Assembly: GCF_000717875.1 (NCBI RefSeq)
Contig: NZ_JOCT01000004.1
Span: 496,001-560,000 of the forward strand
Direction of reading: 5' to 3'
DNA length: 64,000 nucleotides
From: Streptomyces sp. NRRL S-455
GTDB taxonomy: Bacteria; Actinomycetota; Actinomycetes; Streptomycetales; Streptomycetaceae
Part shown: one piece after another, positions 45,930-55,275 of the stretch
How positions within the stretch are numbered: the stretch's first letter is position 1
Layout: the number at the start of each line of letters is the position of its first letter
Notes under the pieces: generated by a model
Told to the model about the DNA's origin: nothing
Databases searched by the model: none
The model's input: only the letters and a program-made list of their open reading frames with translations
Program-made: the position numbers and the translations under genes

Positions 45930-46919
45930 GTGATCTCTCCGGTCTCCTCGATGCCCCGGAGCGCCCACCGGCAGCGGCCGGAGGCGACTCCCTACGTCGA
46001 CCTCACCCGTGCCGAGTGGAGCGCGCTGCGCGACAAGACGCCGCTGCCGCTGACGGCCGAGGAGGTCGAGAAGCTGCGCGGCCTCGGCGACGTCATCGAC
46101 CTCGACGAGGTGCGGGACATCTACCTCCCGCTGTCCAGACTTCTCAACCTCTACGTCGGCGCCACGGACGGCCTGAGAGGTGCGCTCAACACCTTTCTGG
46201 GCGAGCAGGGCTCCCAGTCCGGCACCCCGTTCGTCATAGGGGTCGCCGGCTCGGTCGCCGTGGGGAAGTCGACGGTCGCCCGCCTCCTCCAGGCCCTCCT
46301 CTCGCGCTGGCCGGAACACCCGCGCGTCGAGCTGGTCACCACCGACGGCTTCCTGCTGCCCACCAAGGAGCTCCAGGCCCGCGGCCTGATGTCGCGGAAA
46401 GGGTTCCCCGAGTCCTACGACCGCCGTGCGCTGACCCGCTTCGTCGCCGACATCAAGGCCGGCAAGGACGAGGTGACGGCGCCCGTCTACTCCCACCTGA
46501 TCTACGACATCGTCCCGGACAAGAGGCTCACCGTCCGCCGCCCCGACATCCTGATCGTCGAGGGCCTGAACGTCCTCCAGCCCGCTCTGCCCGGCAAGGA
46601 CGGCCGCACCCGGGTCGGCCTCGCCGACTACTTCGACTTCAGCGTGTACGTCGACGCCCGCGTCGAGGACATCGAGCGCTGGTACCTCGACCGCTTCCGC
46701 AAGCTGCGCGCGACCGCCTTCCAGAACCCGTCCTCGTACTTCCGCAAGTACACGCAGGTCTCCGAGGCGGAGGCCCTGGACTACGCCCGGACGATGTGGC
46801 GCACGATCAACCGGCCCAACCTGGTGGAGAACATCGCCCCGACCCGCGGCCGGGCCACCCTCGTCCTGCGCAAGGGCCCGGACCACACCGTGCAGCGGCT
46901 CAGCCTGCGCAAGCTGTGA
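45930..46919 (+). CDS. coaA: Pantothenate kinase (type I)
   Basis: 329 residues. P-loop [20 protein letters not shown], then [33 protein letters not shown] and the [11 protein letters not shown] region, characteristic of bacterial type I PanK. Catalyses the first step of CoA synthesis. Start GTG 45930 has no obvious ribosome site; an in-frame ATG 21 bases on (MPRSAHRQ) is an alternative. Divergent from the ABC exporter. Confidence 0.95.
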   Translation: MISPVSSMPRSAHRQRPEATPYVDLTRAEWSALRDKTPLPLTAEEVEKLRGLGDVIDLDEVRDIYLPLSRLLNLYVGATDGLRGALNTFLGEQGSQSGTPFVIGVAGSVAVGKSTVARLLQALLSRWPEHPRVELVTTDGFLLPTKELQARGLMSRKGFPESYDRRALTRFVADIKAGKDEVTAPVYSHLIYDIVPDKRLTVRRPDILIVEGLNVLQPALPGKDGRTRVGLADYFDFSVYVDARVEDIERWYLDRFRKLRATAFQNPSSYFRKYTQVSEAEALDYARTMWRTINRPNLVENIAPTRGRATLVLRKGPDHTVQRLSLRKL

Positions 46920-46941
46920 CGCGTGGGGAAAAGCGGGTTAG

Positions 46942-47889
46942 ATGGTCGCCATGCTTCATCTGCGCCTGATCACGCCGTCCGAAATGACCGGCGAGGTGGT
47001 GCGGTTGGTCGAGAGAACGGTCGGCACAGCCCACCTCGTCGTGCTGCCGGACGCCGCCCGCGACCCCGCCGGGGACGTGGTGATGTGCGACGTGGCGCGG
47101 GAGGCCGGCGACGAACTGCTCGCCGGCCTGCGGGAGCTGGGCATCGACACCAGCGGTTCCATCGCCGTCGAGTCCATCGATCTGTCGCTGTCCGAGCGGG
47201 CCGACAAGGCCGAGGCCGACGCCCCGGGCGAGGCCGCGGACGCGGTCCTGTGGGAGCACCTGGGCGACGCGACGCACGAGGAGTCGACCCTCTCGATCAC
47301 CTATCTCGCGTTCATCACGCTCGCCACGATGATCGCGGCCTGCGGTGTGGTCCTGGACAACGCGATCCTGATCGTGGGCGCCATGGCGGTGGGCCCCGAG
47401 TTCGGTCCCCTGGCCGGCGTCTGCACGGCGATCGTGCAGCACCGCCCGCGCCTGGCCGTGCGTTCGATGATCGCCCTGCTCGTCGGCTTCGCGGTGGCCA
47501 TGGCCGTGACGGTCGGCTTCAGCCTCTTCATGGACTCCGTCGACCTGTTCAGCGAGCAACGGCTCAGGGCGGACCGCCCCAACACGGGCTTCATCTACGC
47601 CCCGGACTGGTTCTCCTTCGTCGTGGCGGTCCTGGCCGGCACCGCCGGCATGCTCTCCCTGACCTCGTCCAAGTCGGGTGCCCTGGTCGGCGTGGCCATC
47701 TCGGTCACCACGGTCCCGGCCGCCGCGAACGCGGCCGTGGCCCTGAGCTACGGCGACACGAAGCAGACCTGGGGATCGACGGAGCAGCTCCTGCTGAACC
47801 TGCTGGGCATCATCATCGCGGGCACCCTGACCCTACTGACCCAGAAGTGGCTCTGGACCGCACAACGCCGGCGGAACGGCAAGCCTTGA
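46942..47889 (+). CDS. DUF389 membrane protein
   Basis: 315 residues. A ferredoxin-like N-terminal domain (LRLITPSEMTGEVVRLVE...HLVVLPDAARD) is followed by an acidic linker and the DUF389 membrane domain with about six helices. Its typical motif is AILIVGAMAVGPEFGPL (IVGAM-ixP). Function of the family is not established. It follows coaA by 22 bases in the same direction. Starts at ATG 46942 or 46951 (MLHLRLI). Confidence 0.88.
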   Translation: MVAMLHLRLITPSEMTGEVVRLVERTVGTAHLVVLPDAARDPAGDVVMCDVAREAGDELLAGLRELGIDTSGSIAVESIDLSLSERADKAEADAPGEAADAVLWEHLGDATHEESTLSITYLAFITLATMIAACGVVLDNAILIVGAMAVGPEFGPLAGVCTAIVQHRPRLAVRSMIALLVGFAVAMAVTVGFSLFMDSVDLFSEQRLRADRPNTGFIYAPDWFSFVVAVLAGTAGMLSLTSSKSGALVGVAISVTTVPAAANAAVALSYGDTKQTWGSTEQLLLNLLGIIIAGTLTLLTQKWLWTAQRRRNGKP

Positions 47890-47916
47890 GGGGCGCGGGG
47901 AACTGCGCGACCAGCC
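47890..47916 (+). repeat. Dispersed Streptomyces repeat, copy 1
   Basis: GGGGCGCGGGGAACTGCGCG then ACCAGCC, starting at the last base of the DUF389 stop codon. The same 27-mer occurs at 60856 (one change) and 61516. I recognise it as a common intergenic repeat of this genus. Confidence 0.9.
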
Positions 47917-47969
47917 CCGACGGACGGTCAGCCCGCAACGAACCGCAGCCCCCACCCCCTCCCCGCTCC

Positions 47970-49328
47970 TCAGCCCAGCGCGGACTTCACGGCGTCGGCA
48001 AGCCGCCCCGCGACAGACCGAGCCTGCTCGATGTCAGCGGCCTCCACCATCACCCGAACCAGCGGCTCGGTCCCGGAGGGACGCAACAGCACCCGCCCCG
48101 TCGCCCCGAGCTCCCGCTCCGCGTCGGCGACCGCCGAAGCCAGCTCCGCGGACGTCCCCACCCGGGACCTGTCCACGTCCGGCACGTTGATCAGCACCTG
48201 CGGCAGCCGCTCCATGACGGCCGCCAGCTCCCGCAACGACCGCCCGCTCCCGGCGACGCGAGCCGCCAGCATCAGCCCGGTCAGCGTCCCGTCACCCGTC
48301 GTCGCATGGTCGAGAATGATCACGTGCCCGGACTGCTCGCCCCCGAGCGCGAACCCGTGCTCCTTCATCTCCTCCAGCACGTACCGGTCACCCACGGCCG
48401 TCTGCACGAGCCGGATGCCCTCACGTTCCATGGCGAGCTTGAAGCCGAGGTTGGACATCACCGTGGCCACGACCGTCTCGGACCGCAGCGCGGAGCGTTC
48501 CCGCATCGCCAGGGCGAGAACGGCGAGGATCTGGTCCCCGTCCACCTCCTCGCCGGTGTGGTCCACGGCGAGGCACCGGTCGGCGTCCCCGTCGTGCGCG
48601 ATGCCCAGGTCGGCCCCGTGCTCGACGACGGCGGCCTTGATCTTGTCCAGGTGCGTGGACCCGCACCCGTCGTTGATGTTGAGCCCGTCCGGCTCGGCAC
48701 CGATCGTGACGACCTCGGCCCCGGCCCGCTGGAACGCCTCCGGCGAGACCCGGGCGGCGGCGCCGTGCGCCTCGTCCAGGACGATCTTCAGCCCGTCGAG
48801 CCGGTTCGGCAGGGCACCCAGCAGATGCTCGGCGTAGCGGTCGAAGCCCTCCTCGTACTCCCGCACGCGGCCCACCCCGGCCCCGGTCGGCCGGTCCCAC
48901 GGGGCGCCGGTGCGGTGCTCCTCGTAGACGGACTCGATCCGGTCCTCCAGCTCGTCGGCGAGCTTGTGCCCGCCGCGGGCGAAGAACTTGATGCCGTTGT
49001 CGGGCATGGCGTTGTGGCTCGCGGAGAGCATCACACCGAGGTCGGCACCGAGCGATCCGGTCAGGTACGCCACCGCGGGCGTCGGCAGCACACCGACCCG
49101 CAGGACGTCCACACCGGCGCTGGCCAGGCCCGCGACCACGGCGGCCTCGAGGAACTCCCCGGACGCGCGCGGGTCACGCCCGACGACCGCGGTCGGCCGG
49201 TGCCCCTCGAAGGTGCCCGCCTCGGCCAGCACGTGCGCCGCGGCCACGGAGAGGCCCAGCGCCATCTCCGCCGTCAGGTCCGCGTTGGCGACACCGCGCA
49301 CTCCGTCCGTGCCGAAGAGTCGTCCCAC
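47970..49328 (-). CDS. glmM: Phosphoglucosamine mutase
   Basis: 452 residues. [21 protein letters not shown] at the N-terminus, catalytic serine loop [19 protein letters not shown], Mg loop AHDGDADRC, sugar-binding GGEQSGH and phosphate-binding [12 protein letters not shown]. Interconverts glucosamine-6-P and glucosamine-1-P, the step after GlmS. Start GTG 49328 with GGAGG at 8 bases; the extended frame to 49388 is rejected. Downstream of rplM-rpsI on the same strand. Confidence 0.97.
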   Translation of the reverse strand: MGRLFGTDGVRGVANADLTAEMALGLSVAAAHVLAEAGTFEGHRPTAVVGRDPRASGEFLEAAVVAGLASAGVDVLRVGVLPTPAVAYLTGSLGADLGVMLSASHNAMPDNGIKFFARGGHKLADELEDRIESVYEEHRTGAPWDRPTGAGVGRVREYEEGFDRYAEHLLGALPNRLDGLKIVLDEAHGAAARVSPEAFQRAGAEVVTIGAEPDGLNINDGCGSTHLDKIKAAVVEHGADLGIAHDGDADRCLAVDHTGEEVDGDQILAVLALAMRERSALRSETVVATVMSNLGFKLAMEREGIRLVQTAVGDRYVLEEMKEHGFALGGEQSGHVIILDHATTGDGTLTGLMLAARVAGSGRSLRELAAVMERLPQVLINVPDVDRSRVGTSAELASAVADAERELGATGRVLLRPSGTEPLVRVMVEAADIEQARSVAGRLADAVKSALG

Positions 49329-49421
49329 TGTGGTGTCCTCCGAATTGCTGAAGAGAGTGCGGCTCACTCCCCAAGTACCCCCTGACACTGTCCGGGGGCG
49401 GTAGGGGTTGTGTAAACGAAC

Positions 49422-49454
49422 CGCCCCGGCAGCACAGTCCGTGCCGCCGGGGCG
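49422..49454 (-). terminator. Terminator of rplM-rpsI
   Basis: CGCCCCGGCAGCAC, 5-base loop, GTGCCGCCGGGGCG: 14-bp stem with one mismatch, about 38 bases after the rpsI stop. On the minus strand it is followed by GTTCGTTT. Confidence 0.75.
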
Positions 49455-49491
49455 ATCGTTGCGAAGCCAGTCGCAAGGACGGGCGACGCGT

Positions 49492-50004
49492 TTAGCGCTT
49501 GCTGTACTGCGGGGCCTTGCGGGCCTTCTTCAGACCGGCCTTCTTGCGCTCGACCGCACGGTCGTCGCGCTTGAGGAAGCCGGCCTTCTTCAGCGGGCCG
49601 CGGTTGTTGTCGACGTCCGCCTCGTTCAGCGCGCGGGCGACACCGAGACGGAGCGCACCGGCCTGGCCGGAGACACCGCCACCGGCGATGCGGGCGACGA
49701 CGTCGTAGCGGCCCTCGAGCTCGAGAACCTTGAACGGCTCGTTCACTTCCTGCTGGTGCACCTTGTTCGGGAAGTAGTCCTCGAGGGTGCGACCGTTGAT
49801 CTTCCACTTGCCGGTGCCCGGGATGATCCGGACACGGGCGATGGCGTTCTTGCGACGGCCCAGGCCGGCGGCCGGCTGGGGCTCGCCGAAACGCGAACCG
49901 AGCGACTCGGAGGTGTACTCACCCTCCACCGGAACGTCGGACTCGGTGGTGTAGCTGTCGATGTCAAGCTCTTCGAGCGGCTGCTCGGCAGTGGTCTCGG
50001 CCAC
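49492..50004 (-). CDS. rpsI: Ribosomal protein S9
   Basis: 170 residues. An acidic N-terminal extension of about 45 residues, common in actinobacteria, precedes the S9 core ([43 protein letters not shown]) and the C-terminal [12 protein letters not shown] that reaches the P-site tRNA. Follows rplM by 42 bases as one operon. Confidence 0.98.
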   Translation of the reverse strand: MAETTAEQPLEELDIDSYTTESDVPVEGEYTSESLGSRFGEPQPAAGLGRRKNAIARVRIIPGTGKWKINGRTLEDYFPNKVHQQEVNEPFKVLELEGRYDVVARIAGGGVSGQAGALRLGVARALNEADVDNNRGPLKKAGFLKRDDRAVERKKAGLKKARKAPQYSKR

Positions 50005-50046
50005 GATTCTCCTCAGATTCTCTTCAGTCTTAGGGGGTGGCCGGAC

Positions 50047-50490
50047 TTACTGCGCGACCTGGGTGATCTCGTACGGCTGCGGCTGCTGCGCGCCGTGCGG
50101 GTGCTGGTCACCCTTGTAGACCTTCAGCTTCGAGAGCATCTGACGGCCCAGGGAGTTCTTCGGGAGCATGCCCTTGACGGCCTTCTCGATGGCCTTCTCC
50201 GGGTTCTTGTCCAGCAGCTCGTCGTAACGGACGGAGCGCAGACCACCCGGGTAGCCGGAGTGGCGGTAGGCCATCTTCTGGATCCGCTTGTTGCCGGAGA
50301 GGTGCACCTTGTCGGCGTTGATGATGATGACGAAGTCACCAGCGTCGACGTGCGGCGCGTAGATCGGCTTGTGCTTGCCCCGCAGAAGGGTGGCCGCGGT
50401 GGAGGCGAGACGGCCCAGGACGACGTCCTGAGCGTCAATGACGTGCCACTGGCGCGTCACATCGCCGGGCTTGGGGCTGTACGTACGCAC
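50047..50490 (-). CDS. rplM: Ribosomal protein L13
   Basis: 147 residues. [54 protein letters not shown] and [22 protein letters not shown] are standard. Start GTG 50490. Heads the rplM-rpsI operon, with a clear promoter at 50670-50698 and a leader of about 170 bases. Confidence 0.98.
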   Translation of the reverse strand: MRTYSPKPGDVTRQWHVIDAQDVVLGRLASTAATLLRGKHKPIYAPHVDAGDFVIIINADKVHLSGNKRIQKMAYRHSGYPGGLRSVRYDELLDKNPEKAIEKAVKGMLPKNSLGRQMLSKLKVYKGDQHPHGAQQPQPYEITQVAQ

Positions 50491-50669
50491 GGTTCGTAGC
50501 CTTCGCTTCGAGTGAATGGTCCATAACAGGTCACCGAAACGATCACGACAGCCTAGACCGCACGGCGGCGACGCATACCGCGTACGTGGGGTCGCTGGTC
50601 ATCGGCCCGGTGGACCGGTGTAAGGGCCCGTCCCGTGAGAATGAGCAAGCCAATACACAACGAACAAGC

Positions 50670-50698
50670 AGAATACCGGGGCTCACGACAAGGGTCAA
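50670..50698 (-). promoter_or_regulatory. Sigma-70-type promoter of rplM-rpsI
   Basis: On the minus strand TTGACC, 17-base spacer, TATTCT: a strong HrdB-type promoter, 180 bases upstream of rplM. The intervening AT-richer leader may be used for regulation. Confidence 0.75.
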
Positions 50699-50715
50699 AA
50701 CGCGGGTCGCCGGGA

Positions 50716-51057
50716 TCACCGCCGACGACCGGCCACGGACCCGCACAGGCCGGCACACAGCGTGACGGCCCTCCGCAGCGTCCGCCGCCGCACGGGCCGT
50801 ACGTACGGAAACACCGACGAGAGCAGCACGTCGCAGACCACCCCGGCGCACAACCTGAGCACGGACCGGGCGCCGCGCGGACGGCGGTACACCCGCAGCG
50901 CCCCGGCGGCGACAGCGACAGCGACCGAGGGCCATGACCACAGGCCCACCAGCAGTCCCACGACCACCAGCACCCGCGCCGCCGTGAACCCCACCCGCAG
51001 ACACCGGCTCACGAGTCGCCCCAACCACCCGGAGATGTCGCCTTTGCCCGTCCGCAT
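50716..51057 (-). CDS. Small basic membrane protein
   Basis: 113 residues from ATG 51057, with no good ribosome site. Third-base GC is coding-like throughout. Two hydrophobic stretches (ARVLVVVGLLVGLWSWPSVAVAVAAGAL and VLRLCAGVVCDVLLSSVFPYV) separated by basic residues; the C-terminus is Arg-rich. A faint likeness to short antiporter subunits (MnhE) is not enough to name it. Upstream of and same strand as rplM. Confidence 0.55.
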   Translation of the reverse strand: MRTGKGDISGWLGRLVSRCLRVGFTAARVLVVVGLLVGLWSWPSVAVAVAAGALRVYRRPRGARSVLRLCAGVVCDVLLSSVFPYVRPVRRRTLRRAVTLCAGLCGSVAGRRR

Positions 51058-51122
51058 GGGAGGAACGCTAGGGCTTCCGGAGCCCTTCCAGTCGGACCAG
51101 CACACCCCATGTCCCGTCTAAG

Positions 51123-52004
51123 ATGCGCCCCATGAGCTTTGGGCAGGGGGGACCTCAGTCCCAGTGGGACCCTTGGAAACCGCAGTCGCAGCAGCCCTGG
51201 AACAGCGGGGGCGGCCAGTCCCCGGACTGGGCGGCGCTCGCCGAGGCGTCCGAGACCCGCAATAAACGACGTCGGTTGCTGCTGGTCGGCGGTGGCGCGT
51301 TCGCCACCGTCGCGATCGGGACCGCCGTCGCTGTGGCCGTGGTCTCGGCGGGCGGTGACAACCAGGCGAACAGCCCGACCTCCCAGTCGCCCTCGGCCGA
51401 CATCCCGAGCCAGACCGCCTCGGCACCGTCGTTCGCCCCGACCAGCGCTCCTCCGCCGCTGGACCCGAAGGACTTCGTCGCCAGCGCGAAGAAGGACACG
51501 GCTCCGCTCAGTCCGGACACCCTCTTCCCCGGCACCCAGCTGACCATGGGCGAGACGGTCTACAAGAAGGGCCCGACCGCTGACACGAGGAACTGCGCCT
51601 CGGCGTCCGGGGGCACCCTTTCCAAGATCCTCACCGCGAACGACTGCACCCGTCTGATCCGCGTCACCTACTCCAAGGACGGCATCGCGGTGACGGTCGG
51701 TGTGGCGGTGTTCGACACCGAGGCCCAGGCCGCCAAGGCCAAGGGCGAGACCAACAAGAAGAGCTTCGTGAAGTCGCTCTCCGGCGGCGGCGTGAAGCCC
51801 TTCTGCGAGTCCGGGGTCTGCCGCACCACCAGCAACTCCTACGGCCGCTACGCCTACTTCACCAACGCCGGCTTCACCAGCGGCAAGAACGTGACGGACA
51901 ACGACACCGCCGTGTTCACCACGGGCGACAACCTGAACCTGTTCACGTTCCGCCAGATCCACCGCCGCGGCCAGGCCCAGGCCTCGGCCGCGGCCGGCGG
52001 GTGA
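51123..52004 (+). CDS. Single-pass membrane protein with extracytoplasmic domain
   Basis: 293 residues (ATG 51123, or 51132 giving MSFGQGGPQSQW). Gln/Pro/Gly-rich cytoplasmic N-terminus, basic RNKRRR, one membrane helix (LLLVGGGAFATVAIGTAVAVAVV), Ser/Pro-rich linker, then a folded domain with two Cys pairs (NCASASGG...NDCTRL and FCESGVCRTT). No family recognised. Convergent with the NlpC/P60 gene of the Cap-like operon, but not obviously part of it. Confidence 0.8.
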   Translation: MRPMSFGQGGPQSQWDPWKPQSQQPWNSGGGQSPDWAALAEASETRNKRRRLLLVGGGAFATVAIGTAVAVAVVSAGGDNQANSPTSQSPSADIPSQTASAPSFAPTSAPPPLDPKDFVASAKKDTAPLSPDTLFPGTQLTMGETVYKKGPTADTRNCASASGGTLSKILTANDCTRLIRVTYSKDGIAVTVGVAVFDTEAQAAKAKGETNKKSFVKSLSGGGVKPFCESGVCRTTSNSYGRYAYFTNAGFTSGKNVTDNDTAVFTTGDNLNLFTFRQIHRRGQAQASAAAGG

Positions 52005-52047
52005 CCGGCCGCGGCCACGCGGCCGGTCATGCCCGCGGCGCGCCCGG

Positions 52048-53145
52048 TCAGAGCCTCTTGGCGCTGCGCAGCGTCTTGGCGTAGTAGCCGTTGCCGTCCA
52101 GCCGGGAGACTCCGCCGACGTCACCGATGGTCGGCCCGTTGACCTCCTCACGGCTGGAGACGAAGAGCAGGTGGCCCTCGGTGTCGTAGCCGAGCACCAT
52201 GCCGACGTGGTCAAGGCGCTGCTTCGTCCGGGTGTCGAGCTTGAAGAAGACGAGGTCACCGGGCTGGAGCTGGTCGATGCCGGTGGGCCGGTCCTTGGCC
52301 GAGATGCCGGTGAGCGGCAGGATGTCGGCCCCCCGGTCGGAGCGGGCCATGCCGTTGGCGGTGCGCGGCAGGCCGTCGCCCGAGGCGTCCGAGGACATGA
52401 GCGGGTAGCGGGCGCGGTAGCCGAACACCATCCGCATGTATCCCGAGCAGTCGATCGACCGGGCGCGGATCGTCTCCGGCTGCCCGATCACGCCGTCCCG
52501 GAAGGGGTACGGGACGCCGAGGTAGTCGTAGAAGTCGGACTGCTCCAGGCGCAGGTCCCCGCCCTCCTCCCCGTTCGCGTTGAGGGGACCGAAGTTGGCG
52601 TCACCGGCGTAGACGGTGCCCTGCTGGTCCTTCTTCTGCTTGGCGCCCGCCACGTACTGGAAGGCGATGGCCAGGAGGTCGTCCTCCTTGCTGGTCTCGT
52701 ATTCGGCGTACCAGTCCTTGAACCACTTCTGCTGGTCGGCGCCCTTCTTCCAGGGCTCGGGCATGAGGCGCACCCAGTCGGTCGTGGAGACCTTGGAGCT
52801 CGTCGACGAGGGTTCGGCGAAGGTGCGGGCCGGCCCGGTCAGGGTCGCGGTGCGGGCCCCGTCCGTGAACACCGCCCTGACCTGGCCGTCGGACCCGCGC
52901 AGCACGGAGCGGGCCGGGTTCTCCAGCCGGGACCAGCTCTCGCCGCCCTTGTCCCGGGCCTTGCCCATGGCCTTGCTCGCGCCGCCGGCCCGGTCCGAGC
53001 CGTCCAGCACGCCGACGTTCGTGATCTCCGGGACGCCCGCCTCCTCCTGCTTGCGGAGCTCCACCGTGAGGTAGCCGGAGGTGGCGACGAGCGCCAGCAC
53101 CACGAGGCCGGAGAGGACCGGCCGCGATTTCTTCTTCCCTGCCAT
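52048..53145 (-). CDS. NlpC/P60 family hydrolase, membrane-anchored or secreted
   Basis: 365 residues. N-terminal basic residues and one hydrophobic segment (PVLSGLVVLALVATSGYLTV) act as anchor or signal. The C-terminal NlpC/P60 domain has catalytic Cys in RSIDCSGYMRMVFGY and His in LDHVGMVLG, with GDLVFFKLD between. These enzymes cut gamma-D-glutamyl bonds, in peptidoglycan or, as in Bacillus PgdS, in poly-gamma-glutamate. Last gene of the capA-like/capB/capC operon, which makes a polymer-processing role plausible. Start ATG 53145. Confidence 0.88.
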   Translation of the reverse strand: MAGKKKSRPVLSGLVVLALVATSGYLTVELRKQEEAGVPEITNVGVLDGSDRAGGASKAMGKARDKGGESWSRLENPARSVLRGSDGQVRAVFTDGARTATLTGPARTFAEPSSTSSKVSTTDWVRLMPEPWKKGADQQKWFKDWYAEYETSKEDDLLAIAFQYVAGAKQKKDQQGTVYAGDANFGPLNANGEEGGDLRLEQSDFYDYLGVPYPFRDGVIGQPETIRARSIDCSGYMRMVFGYRARYPLMSSDASGDGLPRTANGMARSDRGADILPLTGISAKDRPTGIDQLQPGDLVFFKLDTRTKQRLDHVGMVLGYDTEGHLLFVSSREEVNGPTIGDVGGVSRLDGNGYYAKTLRSAKRL

Positions 53146-53186
53146 GAGTTCTCTCCTGGTGTGTCGGTCTGGCGGGTCGCCGGTTC

Positions 53187-53669
53187 TCAGACGGTGGGCA
53201 TGATGCCGAGCAGCAGTCCGGCGGCGACGACGATGTAGGCCATGAGCGAGACGGTGCCGGTCGCCAGCAGCGTCGCCCCCTTGGGCTGGCGGACCATCTG
53301 GTACGCGATCAGACCGGGCACGATGAAGCCGAGGGTCTGGTTGCCGTAGAGCAGCGGGAACTCGATCGAGAGCACGATCATCACGGTGGCCTGGAGCAGC
53401 ACGCCCAGCAGGACCACCGCGGCGAACAGCCGCTTGCCGTAGAGGATCACCAGCCGCTGCATGACCTTGGTGCCCGCGTAGGTGAGGGCGGTGACGCCGA
53501 CCACCATGGCCGCCCGCTGGAGGTCCTCGATGAGGGTCAGGGCGAGCCAGCCGGGCGTGATCATGCCGCCGGGCGACAGGTTGGTGGTCAGGTAGCACAG
53601 CAACGAGAAGAACAGGCCGATGGCGATGCCGAGGGCGGCCATCTCGGGGGTCAGGGCGGCGGTGGTCAA
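53187..53669 (-). CDS. capC: Poly-gamma-glutamate biosynthesis protein PgsC/CapC-like
   Basis: 160 residues, normal for CapC (about 150). Four or five membrane helices; ALGIAIGLFFSLLCYLTTNLSPGGMITPGWLAL and FPLLYGNQTLGFIVPGLIAYQMVRQPKG match the family pattern (GGMIVPGYLAL, GFIVPGLIA). Works with CapB in polymer synthesis at the membrane. Starts with TTG 53669 after GGAGA. Downstream of capB by 87 bases. Confidence 0.85.
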   Translation of the reverse strand: MTTAALTPEMAALGIAIGLFFSLLCYLTTNLSPGGMITPGWLALTLIEDLQRAAMVVGVTALTYAGTKVMQRLVILYGKRLFAAVVLLGVLLQATVMIVLSIEFPLLYGNQTLGFIVPGLIAYQMVRQPKGATLLATGTVSLMAYIVVAAGLLLGIMPTV

Positions 53670-53756
53670 CGGGGTCTCCGGGCACGGGTGCGGGTCGTGG
53701 TGCGGGGCGGTCGGTTCAGGCGTGCGGGCGCTGGGTGCGGTCCCCGCCCGCGGAGG

Positions 53757-55268
53757 TCAGTGGCGCGGATGCTGCCCACCGCCGTCGGCCGCCGGATACG
53801 GATGGCCGCCGCCCGCGTCGTCGCCGTACGGCCAGGTCTCCTGGGCCGGGGCGGCGTACTGGCCCTGCCCCTGGCCGTACTGGCCCTGGTGCTGAGCGGC
53901 GTGCTGCTGGGCCCACGACGGCTGGCGCTGCTGGGCCGGGATGCGGACCACCGGGATCTCCTGGGTCTGCGTGGCCTGGTAGCGCTCCTCGTAGGCCACG
54001 GGGTACGAGGCGTACGGGTCCAGGCGGGACGGCTGGGGCGGCGGCACCGGGCCGTCCGAGCTCCGGTCCGCTTCCGCGGGCGCGGAGTCGTCCGCCGGGA
54101 GTTCGGCCAGGTACTCGAGGAGTTCCTCGCCCTGGCCGTGGATGTTGCCGATGGCGACGAGGGAGGAGTCGGCCGCCATGCGCTCCAGCAGGGCCGGCAT
54201 GAACTCGTCGGCCGACCGCCGCTCACCACCGAGGTCGACGGCGCGGTCGCGCCACTCGGCCGGGATGGCGTCGATGGCGCTCTTGGCGGGGTGACCGATG
54301 ACGAACACGTTGTCCGGCTCGAGGTCGGGGATGATCTCGCCCATCTGCCCGTTGCGCTCCACGCGGTCGGGCCGGCAGTTGATCACGACGTTCAGCGGCC
54401 GGTGGATCGCTCCGAGGTCGAGCAGCTGGTTGATGTTCATCAGCGTCGACTCGGGGTCGTTGGCCGCGAAGACGTTGGCGAAGGCGAGCTTCTTGCCCTC
54501 GGGCGTCACATAACGCTCGACGGACAGCACGCCCGGGTCCGGCGGGGCGTCGTACATGCCCTGCAGGGCGACCCGCCGTTCGACGCCGAGCAGTTCGGCC
54601 ACGACGAGGGCGATCGCGACGTTCTCCTTGAAGGTGAACCAGCTGAAGCCGCGCAGCTCCTCGTCGGTGACGGTCTCCGGGTCGGCGTAGATCAGCTTGC
54701 AGTTACGGGCGTCGGCCTCTTCCTGGAGGATGTGGAAGCGCTCCTTCTCGGCGGTGACGCAGATGCCGTCCTCCGGCATGGAGCGGCACAGCGAGCGCGC
54801 CACGTCGTCGAGGGTGGGGCCCATCTCGGCGAGGTGGTCCTCGCGGACGTTGCACAGCACGCCGATCGTGGAGCGGATCAGCTTGCTCTGGTTCACCTCC
54901 TGCAGGGCCGGCATGACGGCCATGCACTCGATGACGAGGGCGTCGGGCCGGTAGGTGGCGGCCCGGCGCACGATGCCGATCTGCTCCACCACGTTGGCGA
55001 TGCCGAACTTGCGGTAGACCGGCTCCTCGGTGGCGTCGGGGTGGATGAACCGGGCCGCCGTTCCCGTGGTCTTCGCCACGGTGACCAGGTCGCCGCCGCG
55101 CAGCGCCCCGGCGCACAGCCGGGTGATGGAGGACTTGCCGCGGATGCCGTTGACGAGCACACGCGACGGGATGCTGTGCAGGCTGGCGTAGTGCCGGCGC
55201 TGTTCCACGATCCCCGCCACGAGCAGCAGCACACTGCCGGTGAGCAGGACGAAGTACAGATAGAGCAC
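53757..55268 (-). CDS. capB: Poly-gamma-glutamate synthase PgsB/CapB-like ligase
   Basis: 503 residues. N-terminal membrane segment (VLYLYFVLLTGSVLLLVAGI), then a Mur-ligase-type ATP site NGIRGKSSITRLCAGAL. Further conserved parts are FGIANVVEQIGIV, IECMAVMP, IGVLCNVREDHLAEMGPT and AFANVFAANDPEST, all fitting CapB. Amide ligase that adds glutamate (or another amino acid) to the growing chain. The last ~110 residues are a Gln/Pro/Gly-rich tail (QHQGQYGQGQGQY) absent from the ~390-residue Bacillus enzymes. Start GTG 55268 with GGAAGGTGA; 7 bases after the HAMP gene. Confidence 0.88.
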   Translation of the reverse strand: MLYLYFVLLTGSVLLLVAGIVEQRRHYASLHSIPSRVLVNGIRGKSSITRLCAGALRGGDLVTVAKTTGTAARFIHPDATEEPVYRKFGIANVVEQIGIVRRAATYRPDALVIECMAVMPALQEVNQSKLIRSTIGVLCNVREDHLAEMGPTLDDVARSLCRSMPEDGICVTAEKERFHILQEEADARNCKLIYADPETVTDEELRGFSWFTFKENVAIALVVAELLGVERRVALQGMYDAPPDPGVLSVERYVTPEGKKLAFANVFAANDPESTLMNINQLLDLGAIHRPLNVVINCRPDRVERNGQMGEIIPDLEPDNVFVIGHPAKSAIDAIPAEWRDRAVDLGGERRSADEFMPALLERMAADSSLVAIGNIHGQGEELLEYLAELPADDSAPAEADRSSDGPVPPPQPSRLDPYASYPVAYEERYQATQTQEIPVVRIPAQQRQPSWAQQHAAQHQGQYGQGQGQYAAPAQETWPYGDDAGGGHPYPAADGGGQHPRH

Positions 55269-55275
55269 GGCTGGG

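Noticed and set aside
50543..51028. 161-codon minus-strand frame overlapping the rplM promoter
   Set aside because: Competes with the better coding-like frame at 50716-51057 and covers the clear rplM promoter.
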